A DNA stretch of 64,000 nucleotides, from NCBI RefSeq assembly GCF_000696185.1, contig NZ_KK853997.1, forward strand, positions 6,801,245-6,865,244, in the 5' to 3' direction. The position numbers and the translations under genes are program-made. Below are positions 8,154 to 16,937 of the stretch, piece by piece (within the stretch, counting starts at the first letter, position 1; every line of letters starts with the position of its first letter). The notes beneath the pieces were generated by a model. That model did no database searches, was not told where the DNA came from, and was given only the letters and a program-made list of their open reading frames with translations. The stretch comes from Kitasatospora cheerisanensis KCTC 2395 (GTDB taxonomy: Bacteria > Actinomycetota > Actinomycetes > Streptomycetales > Streptomycetaceae).

Positions 8154-9502
8154 GTGTCCAACGGCGACGGTGCGGTGATCCGCTCCAGGCGGGTGGTGCT
8201 GCCGGAGGGGGAGCGGCCGGCCGACGTCGCGGTGCGCGGCGGGCGGATCGAAGCCGTCGCCGGCTACCGGGAGTTGACGGCGGACAGGGTGACCGACCTC
8301 GGGGCGGTCGCGCTGCTGCCCGGGCTGGTCGACACCCACGTGCACGTCAACGAACCGGGGCGGACGGAGTGGGAGGGCTTCGCCTCCGCGACCAGGGCGG
8401 CCGCGGCCGGCGGAGTCACCACGATCGTCGACATGCCGCTGAACTCCGTCCCGCCGACCACCACCGTCCGCGGGCTGGCGGTCAAGCGGGCCGCCGCCGA
8501 CGGGCAGCTGTGGGTGGACACCGGCTTCTGGGGCGGGGCGGTGCCCGGCAACACGGGGGAGCTGGCGGGGCTGCACCGGGCCGGGGTGTTCGGCTTCAAG
8601 TCCTTCCTCGCCCCCTCCGGGGTCGCCGAGTTCCCGCACCTCGCCACCCCGCCGAGCTGGCGGCCGCGCTCGCCGAGCAGGCCCGGCTCGGCGCGCTGGC
8701 CGTCGTCCACGCCGAGGACCCGGCCGTGCTGGACACCGCCCCGCAGGTGCCCGGCGTCCGCTACCGCGACTTCCTCGCCTCCCGGCCCGACGGCGCCGAG
8801 TCGGCCGCCGTCGCCGGACTGCTGGAGTGCGCCCGCCGGACCGGCGCCCGGGTGCACGTCCTGCACGTCTCCTCCGCCGCCGTGCTGCCGCTGCTGCGCC
8901 GGGCCCGCGCGGACGGCGTCCGGGTCAGCGCCGAGACCTGCCCGCACTACCTGACGCTGACGGCCGACCAGGTCCCGGACGGCGACACCGCGTTCAAGTG
9001 CTGCCCGCCGATCCGCGACACGGCCAACCGGGAACTGCTCTGGCAGGCGCTCGCGGACGGCGAGTTCGCCGCCGTGGTGTCCGACCACTCGCCGTCCACC
9101 CCCGACCGGAAGCTGCTCCCGCGGCACGGCGGCAGCGGCGACTTCGCCGCCGCCTGGGGCGGCGTCGCCTCCCTCCAGCTCGGCCTGCCCGCCGTCTGGA
9201 CCGAGGCCCGCCGGCGCGGCCACACCCTGACGGAGGTGGCCCGCTGGATGTCCGCCGGCCCCGCCGAACTGGTCGGACTGGCCGGCCGCAAGGGCGCCAT
9301 CGCGCCCGGCCGCGACGCCGACCTGGTGGCCTTCGACCCGGACGCCGAGTTCACCGTCCGCGCCGAACGGCTCCACCACCGCAACCCCGTCACCCCCTAC
9401 GCGGGCCGCACCCTCACCGGGCAGGTCCGCACCACCTGGCTGCGCGGGCAGGCCGTCGACGTCGACGGCGCCCCGCGCGGACGGCAGCTGGTCCGCGAGT
9501 GA
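8154..9502 (+). CDS. allB: Allantoinase (frameshifted)
   Basis: Metal-dependent amidohydrolase converting allantoin to allantoate. The first frame gives DTHVHVNEPGRTEWEGF (HxH), DMPLNS and GFKSF with the carboxylated Lys. The second frame gives VLHVSS, SAETCPHYL and VVSDHSPS (catalytic Asp). They join at the C4 run 8647-8650; one added C restores about 449 aa, matching the family. GTG 8154 follows GGAGG at a good distance. Allantoicase starts 11 bases downstream, so the two are co-transcribed. Confidence 0.9.
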
Positions 9503-9513
9503 GGGAGAGTCAG

Positions 9514-10662
9514 ATGAGCACCGCGCAGCGCACGGACGCACCGTTCACCGAGCTGGTCGACCTGGCCTCCCGGCTGCTCGGCGCCGGGGTGATCGCCACC
9601 AACGAGGACACCTTCGCCGACGCCGAGAACCTGCTGGTCGCCGCGCCCGCCCAGTTCCGCCCGCACACCTTCGGGCACAAGGGCCAGATCATGGACGGCT
9701 GGGAGTCCCGCCGCCGGCGCGGCGTCAGCGCCGGGCAGCCGCACCCCGACGACGAGGACCACGACTGGGCGATCGTCCGGCTCGGCGCGGCGGGCGTGGT
9801 GCGCGGCGTGGTGGTGGACACCGCGCACTTCACCGGCAACCACCCGGAGACGGCGTCCGTACAGGGCGCGTCGGTGCCCGGGCACCCCTCGCCCGAGGAG
9901 GTGCTGGCCGCCGAGTGGACCGACCTGGTGCCGCGGACCCCGCTGCGCGGCGACACCGCGCACGCCTTCGCGGTCGCCGACCCCACCCGGTACACGCACG
10001 TCCGGCTGAACATCTGGCCGGACGGCGGCGTCGCCCGGCTGCGGGTGCACGGCGAGGTGCTGCCCGACCCGCGGCACCTCGCCGGGCTGACCTTCGACCT
10101 GGCCGCGCAGGAGTACGGCGGCGTCGCCGAGGCCGCCTCCGACCGGTACTACTCCTCGCCGCACCACCTGAACGCGCCCGGCCGGCCCGCCGTCATGGGC
10201 GACGGCTGGGAGACCCGGCGGCGCCGCGACAAGTCCCACGACTGGGTCCGGATCGCGCTGGCCGCGCACGGCGAGGTGCTGGCCGCCGAGGTGGACACCT
10301 CCTGCTTCGTCGCCAACGCGCCCGGCTGGGCCGAACTCGTCGGCCACGACGGGGAGTCGGAGACCGTCCTGCTGCCCCGCACCCGCTTGCAGCCCGACAC
10401 CCGGCACCACTTCCGCCTCCCGCCGGGCGTGCCCGTCACCCACGTCCGCATCAACGTCTACCCCGACGGCGGCCTCGCCCGCCTCCGCCTCACCGGCCGG
10501 CTCACCGAGGCCGGGCGCGACGCGATGGCGCTCCGCTGGTTCAACGCGCTGCCGGCGGCGGAGGCCGGAGCGGTGCTGGCGGCGGCGGGCCTCGCCCCCG
10601 CCCCGGCCGGCGGCCGCCCGCTGGGCGACGCGGCCGGCATCCGCGCGCTGTACGGGAGCTGA
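9514..10662 (+). CDS. alc: Allantoicase
   Basis: 382 aa with the two repeated allantoicase domains clearly visible. Each has a GDGWE/MDGWESRRRR element (residues about 55-65 and 228-238) and an HVRLNIWPDGGVARLRVHG or HVRINVYPDGGLARLRL element (about 166 and 310). It hydrolyses allantoate to ureidoglycolate and urea. ATG 9514 lies behind GAGGGAGAG. The open frame is intact, unlike its neighbour allantoinase. Confidence 0.95.
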   Translation: MSTAQRTDAPFTELVDLASRLLGAGVIATNEDTFADAENLLVAAPAQFRPHTFGHKGQIMDGWESRRRRGVSAGQPHPDDEDHDWAIVRLGAAGVVRGVVVDTAHFTGNHPETASVQGASVPGHPSPEEVLAAEWTDLVPRTPLRGDTAHAFAVADPTRYTHVRLNIWPDGGVARLRVHGEVLPDPRHLAGLTFDLAAQEYGGVAEAASDRYYSSPHHLNAPGRPAVMGDGWETRRRRDKSHDWVRIALAAHGEVLAAEVDTSCFVANAPGWAELVGHDGESETVLLPRTRLQPDTRHHFRLPPGVPVTHVRINVYPDGGLARLRLTGRLTEAGRDAMALRWFNALPAAEAGAVLAAAGLAPAPAGGRPLGDAAGIRALYGS

Positions 10663-10906
10663 CGGCCGGCCAGGAGGCGGCCACGGCCCGCGGGGGACCC
10701 GGTCCGGAAGGACGAGATCGGTGTGCCGGGCTTCGGGAACACCCGGCTGTCGCCGACCGGTCGACCGGCCGGGCGGGTCGGTGCGGGCATATGCCTGTCA
10801 AGGGCCCGGGGCCCGGGCGGGCGAATATCCCGGGAGCGGGCGATGGGGAACCGGGACGCTGGTTACGCTGGGAAAAAGGCGGGGTGGAACGGGAGGGGGC
10901 CGGGGC

Positions 10907-11692
10907 ATGGGGACGGTGAGCCGGGGGCGGAGCGATCTGCTCGGGTCCGGTGGCGGCGGCGCGGGCCCCTTCGGCGTGCTGCGCCGGGCGCTGCGCCTGC
11001 TGGAGGCGGTCGACCGGTATGCCGAGGGCTGCACGCTGGCGGAGCTCTCGCGGGCACTGACCATGCCGGAGGCGGCCGTTCGGCAGCTCGCGGAGGAACT
11101 GGAGACCGAGGGCTACCTGATGTGCCTGGACGGGGTGTGGGCGCTCGGCGGGGCGTTCACGCTGCTCGGCGCGCAGCACCGGGAGCCGCTGGTGCGGGCC
11201 AGGCTGCACCACCAGCTGGAGGACCTGCGGGACGAACTCGGCGCCGCCGTGTACTTCAGCCGCTACCACGACGGCGAGTTGTCGGTGGAGGCGGTCTGCT
11301 CCGGCGAGCACGCCCCGGCGGTGAACGAGTGGGTGGACTTCCGGGCCACCGCGCACGCCTCCGCGATCGGCAAGTGCCTGCTGGCCCAACTCGACCACGC
11401 CGCACGGCTGGACCACTTGGCCCGGCACCCGGTGGCCCGGCTCACCTCCCGGACCATCACCGAGACGGACCGCCTCCTTCACCGCCTCGACCGCCAGCCC
11501 GCGACCGTCCCCGTGCTGGACCTGCAGGAGTACTCGATGGACACGGTGTGCGCCGCCGTCCCGATAGTGGCCGGCAACACCGTCGGCTGCCTGGCCACCT
11601 CGCTGCCCGTCGACCAGGCGTACCGGCTGCGCGAGGCCGCCGAGCTGCTCACCGCGCGGGCCACGCCGCTGATGCTGGCGATGGCGGTCTGA
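10907..11692 (+). CDS. IclR-family transcriptional regulator
   Basis: 261 aa; ATG 10907 is preceded by GGGAGGGGG. The N-terminal winged helix (VLRRALRLLEAVDR, then LAELSRALTMPEAAVRQLAEEL) precedes an IclR effector domain (FRATAHASAIGKCLLA near residue 145, DLQEYSMDTVCAAVPI near 205). The Streptomyces allantoin regulator AllR is of this family, and this gene lies 244 bases downstream of allantoicase on the same strand, so control of allantoin genes is plausible. A 12-bp palindrome CCGGTCGACCGG (10757-10768) lies upstream. Confidence 0.8.
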   Translation: MGTVSRGRSDLLGSGGGGAGPFGVLRRALRLLEAVDRYAEGCTLAELSRALTMPEAAVRQLAEELETEGYLMCLDGVWALGGAFTLLGAQHREPLVRARLHHQLEDLRDELGAAVYFSRYHDGELSVEAVCSGEHAPAVNEWVDFRATAHASAIGKCLLAQLDHAARLDHLARHPVARLTSRTITETDRLLHRLDRQPATVPVLDLQEYSMDTVCAAVPIVAGNTVGCLATSLPVDQAYRLREAAELLTARATPLMLAMAV

Positions 11693-11984
11693 CGCACCCG
11701 CGGTCCGACGCGCGCTCAAGTCCCCTGTGGGGCCGCCCCGCGTCGACGCGCCCGGAGCACCACGGAACGGCCGCCGTCCGGAAGGCACTTGCCGGACAGC
11801 GGAGAACCCGGACAACGGAGAACGGGGGCCGTCGCACCGGATCCGGCGATCCGTGCGACAGCCCCCGCAGGTTCGACGTGTCCCCTCGTCCCCGGACCGG
11901 CAAGCGGGATGCCGGTGTCGGAGCAACGTCGAAGGTTCGAGCCCGTCCCCCGGAGTCGGGCTCCCCCGGAGGACCCACGCTAGG
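11693..11984. other. Structured intergenic region between convergent regulators
   Basis: Non-coding as far as I can see, but dense in inverted repeats. (a) 11824-11866: GGGGGC-x-GTCGCAC-x-GGATC paired with GATCC-GTGCGAC-x-GCCCCC. (b) An outer pair TTCGACGT (11872-11879) with ACGTCGAA (11926-11933), enclosing the hairpin ACCGGCA/TGCCGGT (11896-11916). (c) GAGCCCG (11939-11945) with CGGGCTC (11957-11963). Hairpin (a) would serve as terminator for the IclR gene. The rest could be a terminator for the AraC gene, a REP-like element or a small structured RNA. Confidence 0.5.
11824..11866. terminator. Long hairpin, likely terminator for the IclR gene
   Basis: About 18 paired bases (6, 7 and 5 bp segments separated by single mismatches) around a CGGC loop. 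It lies 131 bases after the IclR stop and 119 bases from the end of the convergent AraC gene. No T-run follows, as is common in Streptomyces terminators. Confidence 0.55.
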
Positions 11985-13045
11985 TCAGCCGGCCCGGGAG
12001 CGGTTTGGCACCGGGTCGACGACCGGTTGGCGAGGCGTCAACTTCAGGGACAGCGACTGCTGGCGGTGGTCGCGCGGGGCGAGGCCGTACGCGGTGCGGA
12101 ACGCGCGGCTGAAGTCGTCGGGCCGGGGGATGCCGCAGCGGGCGGCGATGGTGCCGATCGGGACGGAGCGCAGCGCCGGGTCGGCCAGGTCCCGGTGGGC
12201 CTTCTCCAGGCGCAGGCGGCGGATCCAGGCGGCCACCGTGTCGCCGTCGGTGTGCTGGGCGAACAGCCGGTGCAGGTAGCTGACCGAGATGTGGTGCGCG
12301 GCCGCGATCGTGGCCGGGGCCAGCTCCGGGTCGTGCAGGTGGCGGCGGACGAACGCCCGGACCTGCTCGACGGTGGCGCGCTGCCGGGCGGTGTCCGGCA
12401 GGTCCGCGTCGTCCTCCAACTCGTCGGCCAGCCAGGCGGCGACCAGCTCCACCGCGATCGGCCCGAGCCGGTCCGCGACCGCCGGGCCGAGCAGCGCCGC
12501 CTGCCGGTCCAGGCTGACCAGGAAGTCGGCGAGCACCGCCGCCGGGCCCCGGTCGCCGCGAAGCCCCGGCCGAGCAGCCGGCGCAGCCGGAACGGCGGCG
12601 TCGGCAGCAGCGCCACCGGGAAGTCGATGCCGACGCCCTCGATCCGCGGTTCGCCGCCCGCCGGGCCGCGCTCGCCGAGCGCCCGCAGGTCGTACGCGCG
12701 GGAGCTGTCCAGCATGGTCAGCTCGCCGGGGCGGAACAGCTGGGTCTGCTCGGTGTCGCGGGACAGCGCCAGCACGCCGTGCTGAACGAACGTCAGGTGG
12801 AACACGCCCGGATCGGAGCGCCGCACCCGCGCGTCGGTGCGGCGGAACCGGGCCGACGGGAAGGAGGTGCCGAGGAAGGTCACCGGGCCGAGCTCGGAGC
12901 GGCGCAGCTCGGCGGAGAACCGGTCCGCGTCCGGGGTGCTGGCGTCGCAGTCCCTGGTCAGCGCCAGTTGGTCGCGCCAGATCTCGAACCGCTCGTGCGG
13001 CCGGAGTTGCTCGAACGGGTCGGCGTTCTCCGTCGCCGTGGTCAT
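11985..13045 (-). CDS. AraC-family regulator (frameshifted)
   Basis: Start ATG 13045 (MTTATENADPFEQLRPHERF). Residues 1-170 form an AraC-binding-like sensor (LGTSFPSARFRRTDARVRR, then GELTMLDSSRAYDL). The C-terminal part has the double HTH: TIAAAHHISVSYLHRLF and IGTIAARCGIPRPDDFSRAFRTAYG. The halves lie in different frames around the C4 run 12547-12550; one added base gives about 353 aa. It is divergent from helR, but nothing links the two. Target unknown. Confidence 0.75.
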
Positions 13046-13221
13046 GCTGGTGCCCACCTTCCGTTGCCGCTCGGCGACCCGCCGTGTCCGACCCAGCATC
13101 GCAGGTCACGGGCGCGGGCCGGACACCGGACCGGCAGCAGCGGAGTGCGGGCGCACCGGCCCGGACAGCAGAAAGGGCAGGGAGTCGATGCTCTCCTGCC
13201 GCTATCCAACTTATACCTGAC

Positions 13222-13246
13222 GGGGGGCCTTGCGGCAAGGCCCCCC
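13222..13246. promoter_or_regulatory. Rifamycin-associated element (RAE)-like palindrome upstream of helR
   Basis: A perfect 25-bp palindrome, GGGGGGCCTTGC, a central G and its complement, located 101 bases before the helR ATG. It contains CTTGCGGCAAGG, the core of the RAE described in front of rifamycin-inactivating genes and helR of soil actinomycetes (from memory of that literature). Position and sequence support rifamycin-responsive expression of helR. The rest of 13046-13346 holds only weak promoter-like AT-rich sequence (ATCCAACTTATACC at 13204-13217). Confidence 0.75.
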
Positions 13247-13346
13247 CGATGCCGCACAATCGCTGATCTGAACCGGGGAACCCGTGCAAACAGCACAAAC
13301 GGGGCATCGCGCGCGCACCACCCGGCAGGGGATCGGAGTCCAGTAC

Positions 13347-15512
13347 ATGACGCAGCAGACGACCAGTTCCTTCGATCTGCCCGAGCGGCTCGCCGCCAAG
13401 GCGGACCCGGGCCTGATCGCCGACGACGACCGGCACTTCGCCGCCGTCGCAGCCACCCTCGACCAGGACATCGCCGAACTCACCGCCCGCCTCGACGAGA
13501 TCCGCCGCAGCCCCGGCGGCGCCGGCCGCGCCGCCATGGACCGCGACAACGAGATCCACCAACTCTCCTCCCGGCTGCGGACCCTGCGCCGCTTCGGCGC
13601 CGACCTGTGCCTCGGCCGGATCGTCCACGCCGACGACACCGAACCCGTGTACATCGGCCGCCTCGGCCTTGCCGACGCCGACGGACGCCGCCTGCTGGTC
13701 GACTGGCGCTCGCCCGCCGCCGAACCGTTCTTCGCCGCCACCCACGCCAACCCGATGGGCCTGTCCAGCCGCCGCCGCTACCGCTGGCAGCGCGGCCGGA
13801 TCGGCGACTACTGGGACGAGGTGTTCACCGCCGACGCGCTCGACGGCCACGCCGCGCTCGACGACCAGTCCGCGTTCATCGCCAGCCTCGGCTCCGCCCG
13901 CTCCGAGCGGATGCGCGACGTCCTCGCCACCATCCAGGCCGACCAGGACGCCATCATCCGGGCCGGCTCGCGCGGCGCCCTCGTCGTCGACGGCGGACCC
14001 GGCACCGGCAAGACCGTCGTCGCCCTGCACCGCACCGCCCACCTGCTGTACTCCGACCCGCGGCTCGGCCACCGCAAGGGCCGGGTGCTGTTCGTCGGCC
14101 CCCACCAGCCGTACCTGGCCTACGTCTCCGACGTGCTGCCCAGCCTCGGCGAGGAGGGCGTGCAGACCTGCACGCTGCGCGACCTGCTCCCCGAAGGCGC
14201 GGCCGTGGACGCCGAACCCGACCCCGAGGTGGCCCGGCTGAAGGCCGACGCCCGGATCGTCGGCGCGATCGAACGGGCCGTCAAGGTCTACGAGGAGCCG
14301 CCCGCCGAGGGCCGCAAGCTCTCCACCGAGTGGTACGAGCTGTGGATCGACCCGGAGGACTGGTCCGAGGCGTTCGCCGCCCCCGGCCCCGGCACCCCGC
14401 ACAACGAGGCCCGCGAACTGATCCTCGACGAGCTCATCACCATCCTGCTCGACAAGAACGCCGACTCCTTCGACGAGGAGGAGGACGGCATCTCGCCCGA
14501 GGTGCTCCGCCGCGAACTGCGCCGCGACCCCGAACTCCTCGGCGCGCTGCGCCGTGCCTGGCCGATCCTCGAACCCACCGACCTGGTCGGCGACCTGTGG
14601 ACCGTCCCCGCCTACCTGCGGCTGTGCGCGCCCTGGCTGAGCCGCGAGGAGATCCGCACCCTGCAGCGCGCCGAACCCGCCGCCTGGACGCTCTCCGACC
14701 TGCCGCTGCTCGACGCCGCGCGGCGCCGGCTGGGCGACACCGACGCGGACCGCCGCCAGCGCGCCCACCGGGCCCGGCTCGCCGCCGAACGGGAGTTGAT
14801 GGACGGCGTCGTCGACCACCTGCTGACCGCCGACGAGGACGGCGAGGGCGCCGTCGCCATGCTGCGCGGCGCGGACCTGCGCGACGCGCTGATCGACCAC
14901 TCCGAAGCCGAGCCGGTCTCGCCCGACCTGCTGGCCGGCCCGTTCGCGCACATCGTGGTCGACGAGGCGCAGGAACTCACCGACGCCGAATGGCAGATGC
15001 TGATCGCCCGCTGCCCGTCGCGGTCCTTCACCATCGTCGGCGACCGCGCCCAGGCCCGGCACGGCTTCACCGAGTCCTGGACCGAACGCCTGGAGCGGGC
15101 CGGCCTGGACCGCATCACCCTCACCTCACTGAGCGTCAACTACCGCACGCCCGAAGAGGTCATGGCCGAGGCCGAACCCGTCATCCGGGCCGCCCTCCCC
15201 GACGCCAACGTCCCCACCTCGATCCGCCGCAGCGGCCTCCCCGTCCTGCACGGCGCCCCCGCCCTCCGCGACCCGCTGCTCGAACAGTGGCTCGCCGAAC
15301 ACCCCGAGGGCACCGCCTGCGTGATCGGCGACCCGACCTACCTCGGCCACCCCCGGGTCCGCTCCCTCACCCCCGAACTCGTCAAGGGCCTCGAATTCGA
15401 CCTGGTCGTCCTGGTCGACCCCGAGTCCTTCGGCGACGGCATCGAGGGCGCGGTCGACCGCTACGTCGCCATGACCCGCGCCACCGGCCAACTCGCCATC
15501 CTGCGCCCCTGA
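13347..15512 (+). CDS. helR: HelR-type RNA polymerase-recycling helicase
   Basis: 721 aa UvrD/Rep-like SF1 ATPase of the HelD family. Features: N-terminal coiled-coil arm (AATLDQDIAELTARLDEIRR), the VDWRSPAAEPFF segment, Walker A GGPGTGKT at 216-223, DEAQ at 539-542, Q-ARHGFT motif, NYRTPEEV motif and the C-terminal GLEFDLVVLVD. HelR proteins bind RNA polymerase and dislodge stalled or rifamycin-bound complexes, conferring tolerance (family knowledge). ATG 13347 is chosen, with GGAG 8 bases before it and the conserved N-terminus FDLPERLAAKADP right after; an upstream in-frame GTG at 13284 adds 21 atypical residues. The RAE-like palindrome upstream supports the HelR rather than a generic HelD name. 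Confidence 0.9.
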   Translation: MTQQTTSSFDLPERLAAKADPGLIADDDRHFAAVAATLDQDIAELTARLDEIRRSPGGAGRAAMDRDNEIHQLSSRLRTLRRFGADLCLGRIVHADDTEPVYIGRLGLADADGRRLLVDWRSPAAEPFFAATHANPMGLSSRRRYRWQRGRIGDYWDEVFTADALDGHAALDDQSAFIASLGSARSERMRDVLATIQADQDAIIRAGSRGALVVDGGPGTGKTVVALHRTAHLLYSDPRLGHRKGRVLFVGPHQPYLAYVSDVLPSLGEEGVQTCTLRDLLPEGAAVDAEPDPEVARLKADARIVGAIERAVKVYEEPPAEGRKLSTEWYELWIDPEDWSEAFAAPGPGTPHNEARELILDELITILLDKNADSFDEEEDGISPEVLRRELRRDPELLGALRRAWPILEPTDLVGDLWTVPAYLRLCAPWLSREEIRTLQRAEPAAWTLSDLPLLDAARRRLGDTDADRRQRAHRARLAAERELMDGVVDHLLTADEDGEGAVAMLRGADLRDALIDHSEAEPVSPDLLAGPFAHIVVDEAQELTDAEWQMLIARCPSRSFTIVGDRAQARHGFTESWTERLERAGLDRITLTSLSVNYRTPEEVMAEAEPVIRAALPDANVPTSIRRSGLPVLHGAPALRDPLLEQWLAEHPEGTACVIGDPTYLGHPRVRSLTPELVKGLEFDLVVLVDPESFGDGIEGAVDRYVAMTRATGQLAILRP

Positions 15513-15533
15513 CCCACCCCGGCCCGGGGCGGG
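15513..15533. terminator. Possible bidirectional terminator after helR
   Basis: CCCACCCC (15513-15520) pairs with GGGGCGGG (15526-15533) with one mismatch that becomes a G-U pair on the minus strand. It lies between the stop codons of helR and the convergent membrane-protein gene (15535). Confidence 0.4.
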
Positions 15534-15534
15534 C

Positions 15535-16275
15535 TCACCGGGGGATGAGGGCCTCGACGGTGGCCAGCGGGACGGCGCGGATACCGCCGACCACGGCCCT
15601 GGTGTAGGAGTCGCTGCCAGGGACCTCCCAGAGGGGGCCGCTGAACGGAGTGCCGACCACGTCCGGTGCGAGCCAGCATTCCCCGGAGCTGAGCACCAAC
15701 TGATCGGCGACGAGGGGGGTGGCCCGGATGAAGGCACCGATCCGCCCCTGGACGTCCGCCCGGACGTCGACGATGCCGAAAAGGCTTCCGTCCGGGGCCA
15801 GGAGCATCCCGGTGTCCATGTCGACGGGCAGGCCGGGCGGCTTCGGGGGGGTGAAGACCCAGGCACGGGCGCCGGGCGCGACGGCCGGGCCGGCGAGCGT
15901 GTGGACATCCCTCAGTTCCAGTTGGCTGTAGGGGAAGCCCGGAAGGGCGGGAACGGCCAGGGTGCCCTTCGCGGTGATGATCGAGGCGCCGCGGTTCCGG
16001 GCATCCGCGAGGATCCGTGCCATCGGGTCGCTCGCACAGCCGGCGGCGCCGGCGAAGGCGGTCGGCGCCGCCGGGGAAGGGCGGGCCTCGACGGCTCGGT
16101 CGGTGGGGGCGAGGTTCGCGGCGAGCAGGGTGACGGCGACCGCCGAAGCGGCGGTGCCGAGGACGAGCGTGCGCTTCACGGTGCGGCGCCGGCGCTTGGA
16201 CCGCAGGGCAGTGAGGACCGCTTCCGGGTCGGGCGTGTGCGCGGTCAGCGTGTCGGTGAGGTCGTTGACGTCCAC
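15535..16275 (-). CDS. Membrane-anchored protein paired with ECF sigma factor
   Basis: 246 aa from GTG 16275, 4 bases after the sigma-factor stop, so translationally coupled. The N-terminus is cytosolic and basic (SKRRRRTVKRTL), then one TM near residues 38-58, then an extracytoplasmic domain. This is the layout of proteins following SigE-type ECF factors in actinobacteria (CU044_5270-like), often considered membrane partners. No zinc-finger anti-sigma motif (HxxxCxxC) is visible, so anti-sigma activity is inference from context only. Confidence 0.6.
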   Translation of the reverse strand: MDVNDLTDTLTAHTPDPEAVLTALRSKRRRRTVKRTLVLGTAASAVAVTLLAANLAPTDRAVEARPSPAAPTAFAGAAGCASDPMARILADARNRGASIITAKGTLAVPALPGFPYSQLELRDVHTLAGPAVAPGARAWVFTPPKPPGLPVDMDTGMLLAPDGSLFGIVDVRADVQGRIGAFIRATPLVADQLVLSSGECWLAPDVVGTPFSGPLWEVPGSDSYTRAVVGGIRAVPLATVEALIPR

Positions 16276-16279
16276 GGCT

Positions 16280-16798
16280 TCAGCCTTCCTGGTGCGACGG
16301 GTGCGACGGGTGCGAGGAGTCGGACGGGCCTGCGGGCAGCCGGAGGACCGCACGGGCCTGGGAGAGGTGGGAGCGCACGGTGGCGGGAGCGCAGCCGAGC
16401 ACCTGGGCGATCTGCCGGTCGTCCTGGTCGAGCAGGTAGTGCAGGACGACCACGGCCCGTTGGCGGGGCGTCAGTTGGGCGAGCAGCCGCTCGACCTCGT
16501 CCCGTCGCAGCACCGCCTCGCTGCCGTCCGCGGCGGCCCGGTCCAGGACGCCGGTGTCCGCCGTGGGGGTGGTGCGTCGCCGGCCGGCCTTGCGCCGGTC
16601 GGACAGGAAGGTGTTGACCACGACCTGGCGGACGTACGCGGCCGGGTGCTCCAGCGAGGAGATCCTGCGCCAGCGCGGGACGACGGCGAGGAGCGCGTCG
16701 GACAGCACGTCCTCGGCCAGGTGCGGATCGCCGGTGAGCGCGCCGGTGAACCGGCTGAGCCCGGGGAGCTCAGCGGCGAGGAATTCGTCGAGCGTCAC
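16280..16798 (-). CDS. ECF RNA polymerase sigma factor (SigE-type family)
   Basis: 172 aa. Region 2 (FTGALTGDPHLAEDVLSDALLAVVPRW, then AAYVRQVVVNTFLSDRRK) and region 4 (LTPRQRAVVVLHYLLDQDDRQIAQVLGC, then VRSHLSQARAVL) are intact; region 3 is absent, as in ECF factors. It matches the short actinobacterial SigE-family annotation, not RpoE of enterics. It is first gene of a pair with the membrane protein. A terminator hairpin of the preceding gene lies 50 bases upstream of its start. Confidence 0.85.
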   Translation of the reverse strand: MTLDEFLAAELPGLSRFTGALTGDPHLAEDVLSDALLAVVPRWRRISSLEHPAAYVRQVVVNTFLSDRRKAGRRRTTPTADTGVLDRAAADGSEAVLRRDEVERLLAQLTPRQRAVVVLHYLLDQDDRQIAQVLGCAPATVRSHLSQARAVLRLPAGPSDSSHPSHPSHQEG

Positions 16799-16849
16799 GG
16801 TCTGTCGCCTTCTGTCGTGCCCGAGGGTCTGACGTCCTGTCAGGAGGAG

Positions 16850-16895
16850 AACGTCACGACCCCGCCCGCGTGTGCAGCGGACGGGGTCGGACGTT
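16850..16895. terminator. Hairpin terminator after the RibD-like reductase
   Basis: AACGTC-A-CGACCCCG (16850-16864) pairs with CGGGGTCG-GACGTT (16882-16895): 14 bp with one bulged base and a 17-base loop. It lies between the end of the reductase gene (16938) and the start of the sigma factor on the minus strand, separating the two transcripts. Confidence 0.65.
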
Positions 16896-16937
16896 CGAAA
16901 GCTTCGCCAGGAAGGGCGCGGCCCGGGCGCGGTGGGG

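Noticed and set aside
10757..10768. CCGGTCGACCGG as IclR operator
   Set aside because: Short GC-only palindromes of this type are expected by chance here and a similar string (CGACCGGTCG) occurs near 7407; it is not specific enough to call.
11925..11965. tRNA-like T-loop sequence GGTTCGA
   Set aside because: The bases on either side do not form a 5-bp T-stem, and no anticodon or acceptor arm can be drawn on either strand.
13284..13346. Upstream GTG start for helR
   Set aside because: It would add 21 residues not typical of the family; ATG 13347 has GGAG at good spacing and is directly followed by the conserved FDLPERL start.
11985..15607. Very long open frames antisense to helR and through the AraC gene (over 900 codons)
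   Set aside because: They are Pro/Arg/Gly-rich mirror frames of real genes, caused by high GC at wobble positions; they lack domains and conflict with the well-supported helR.
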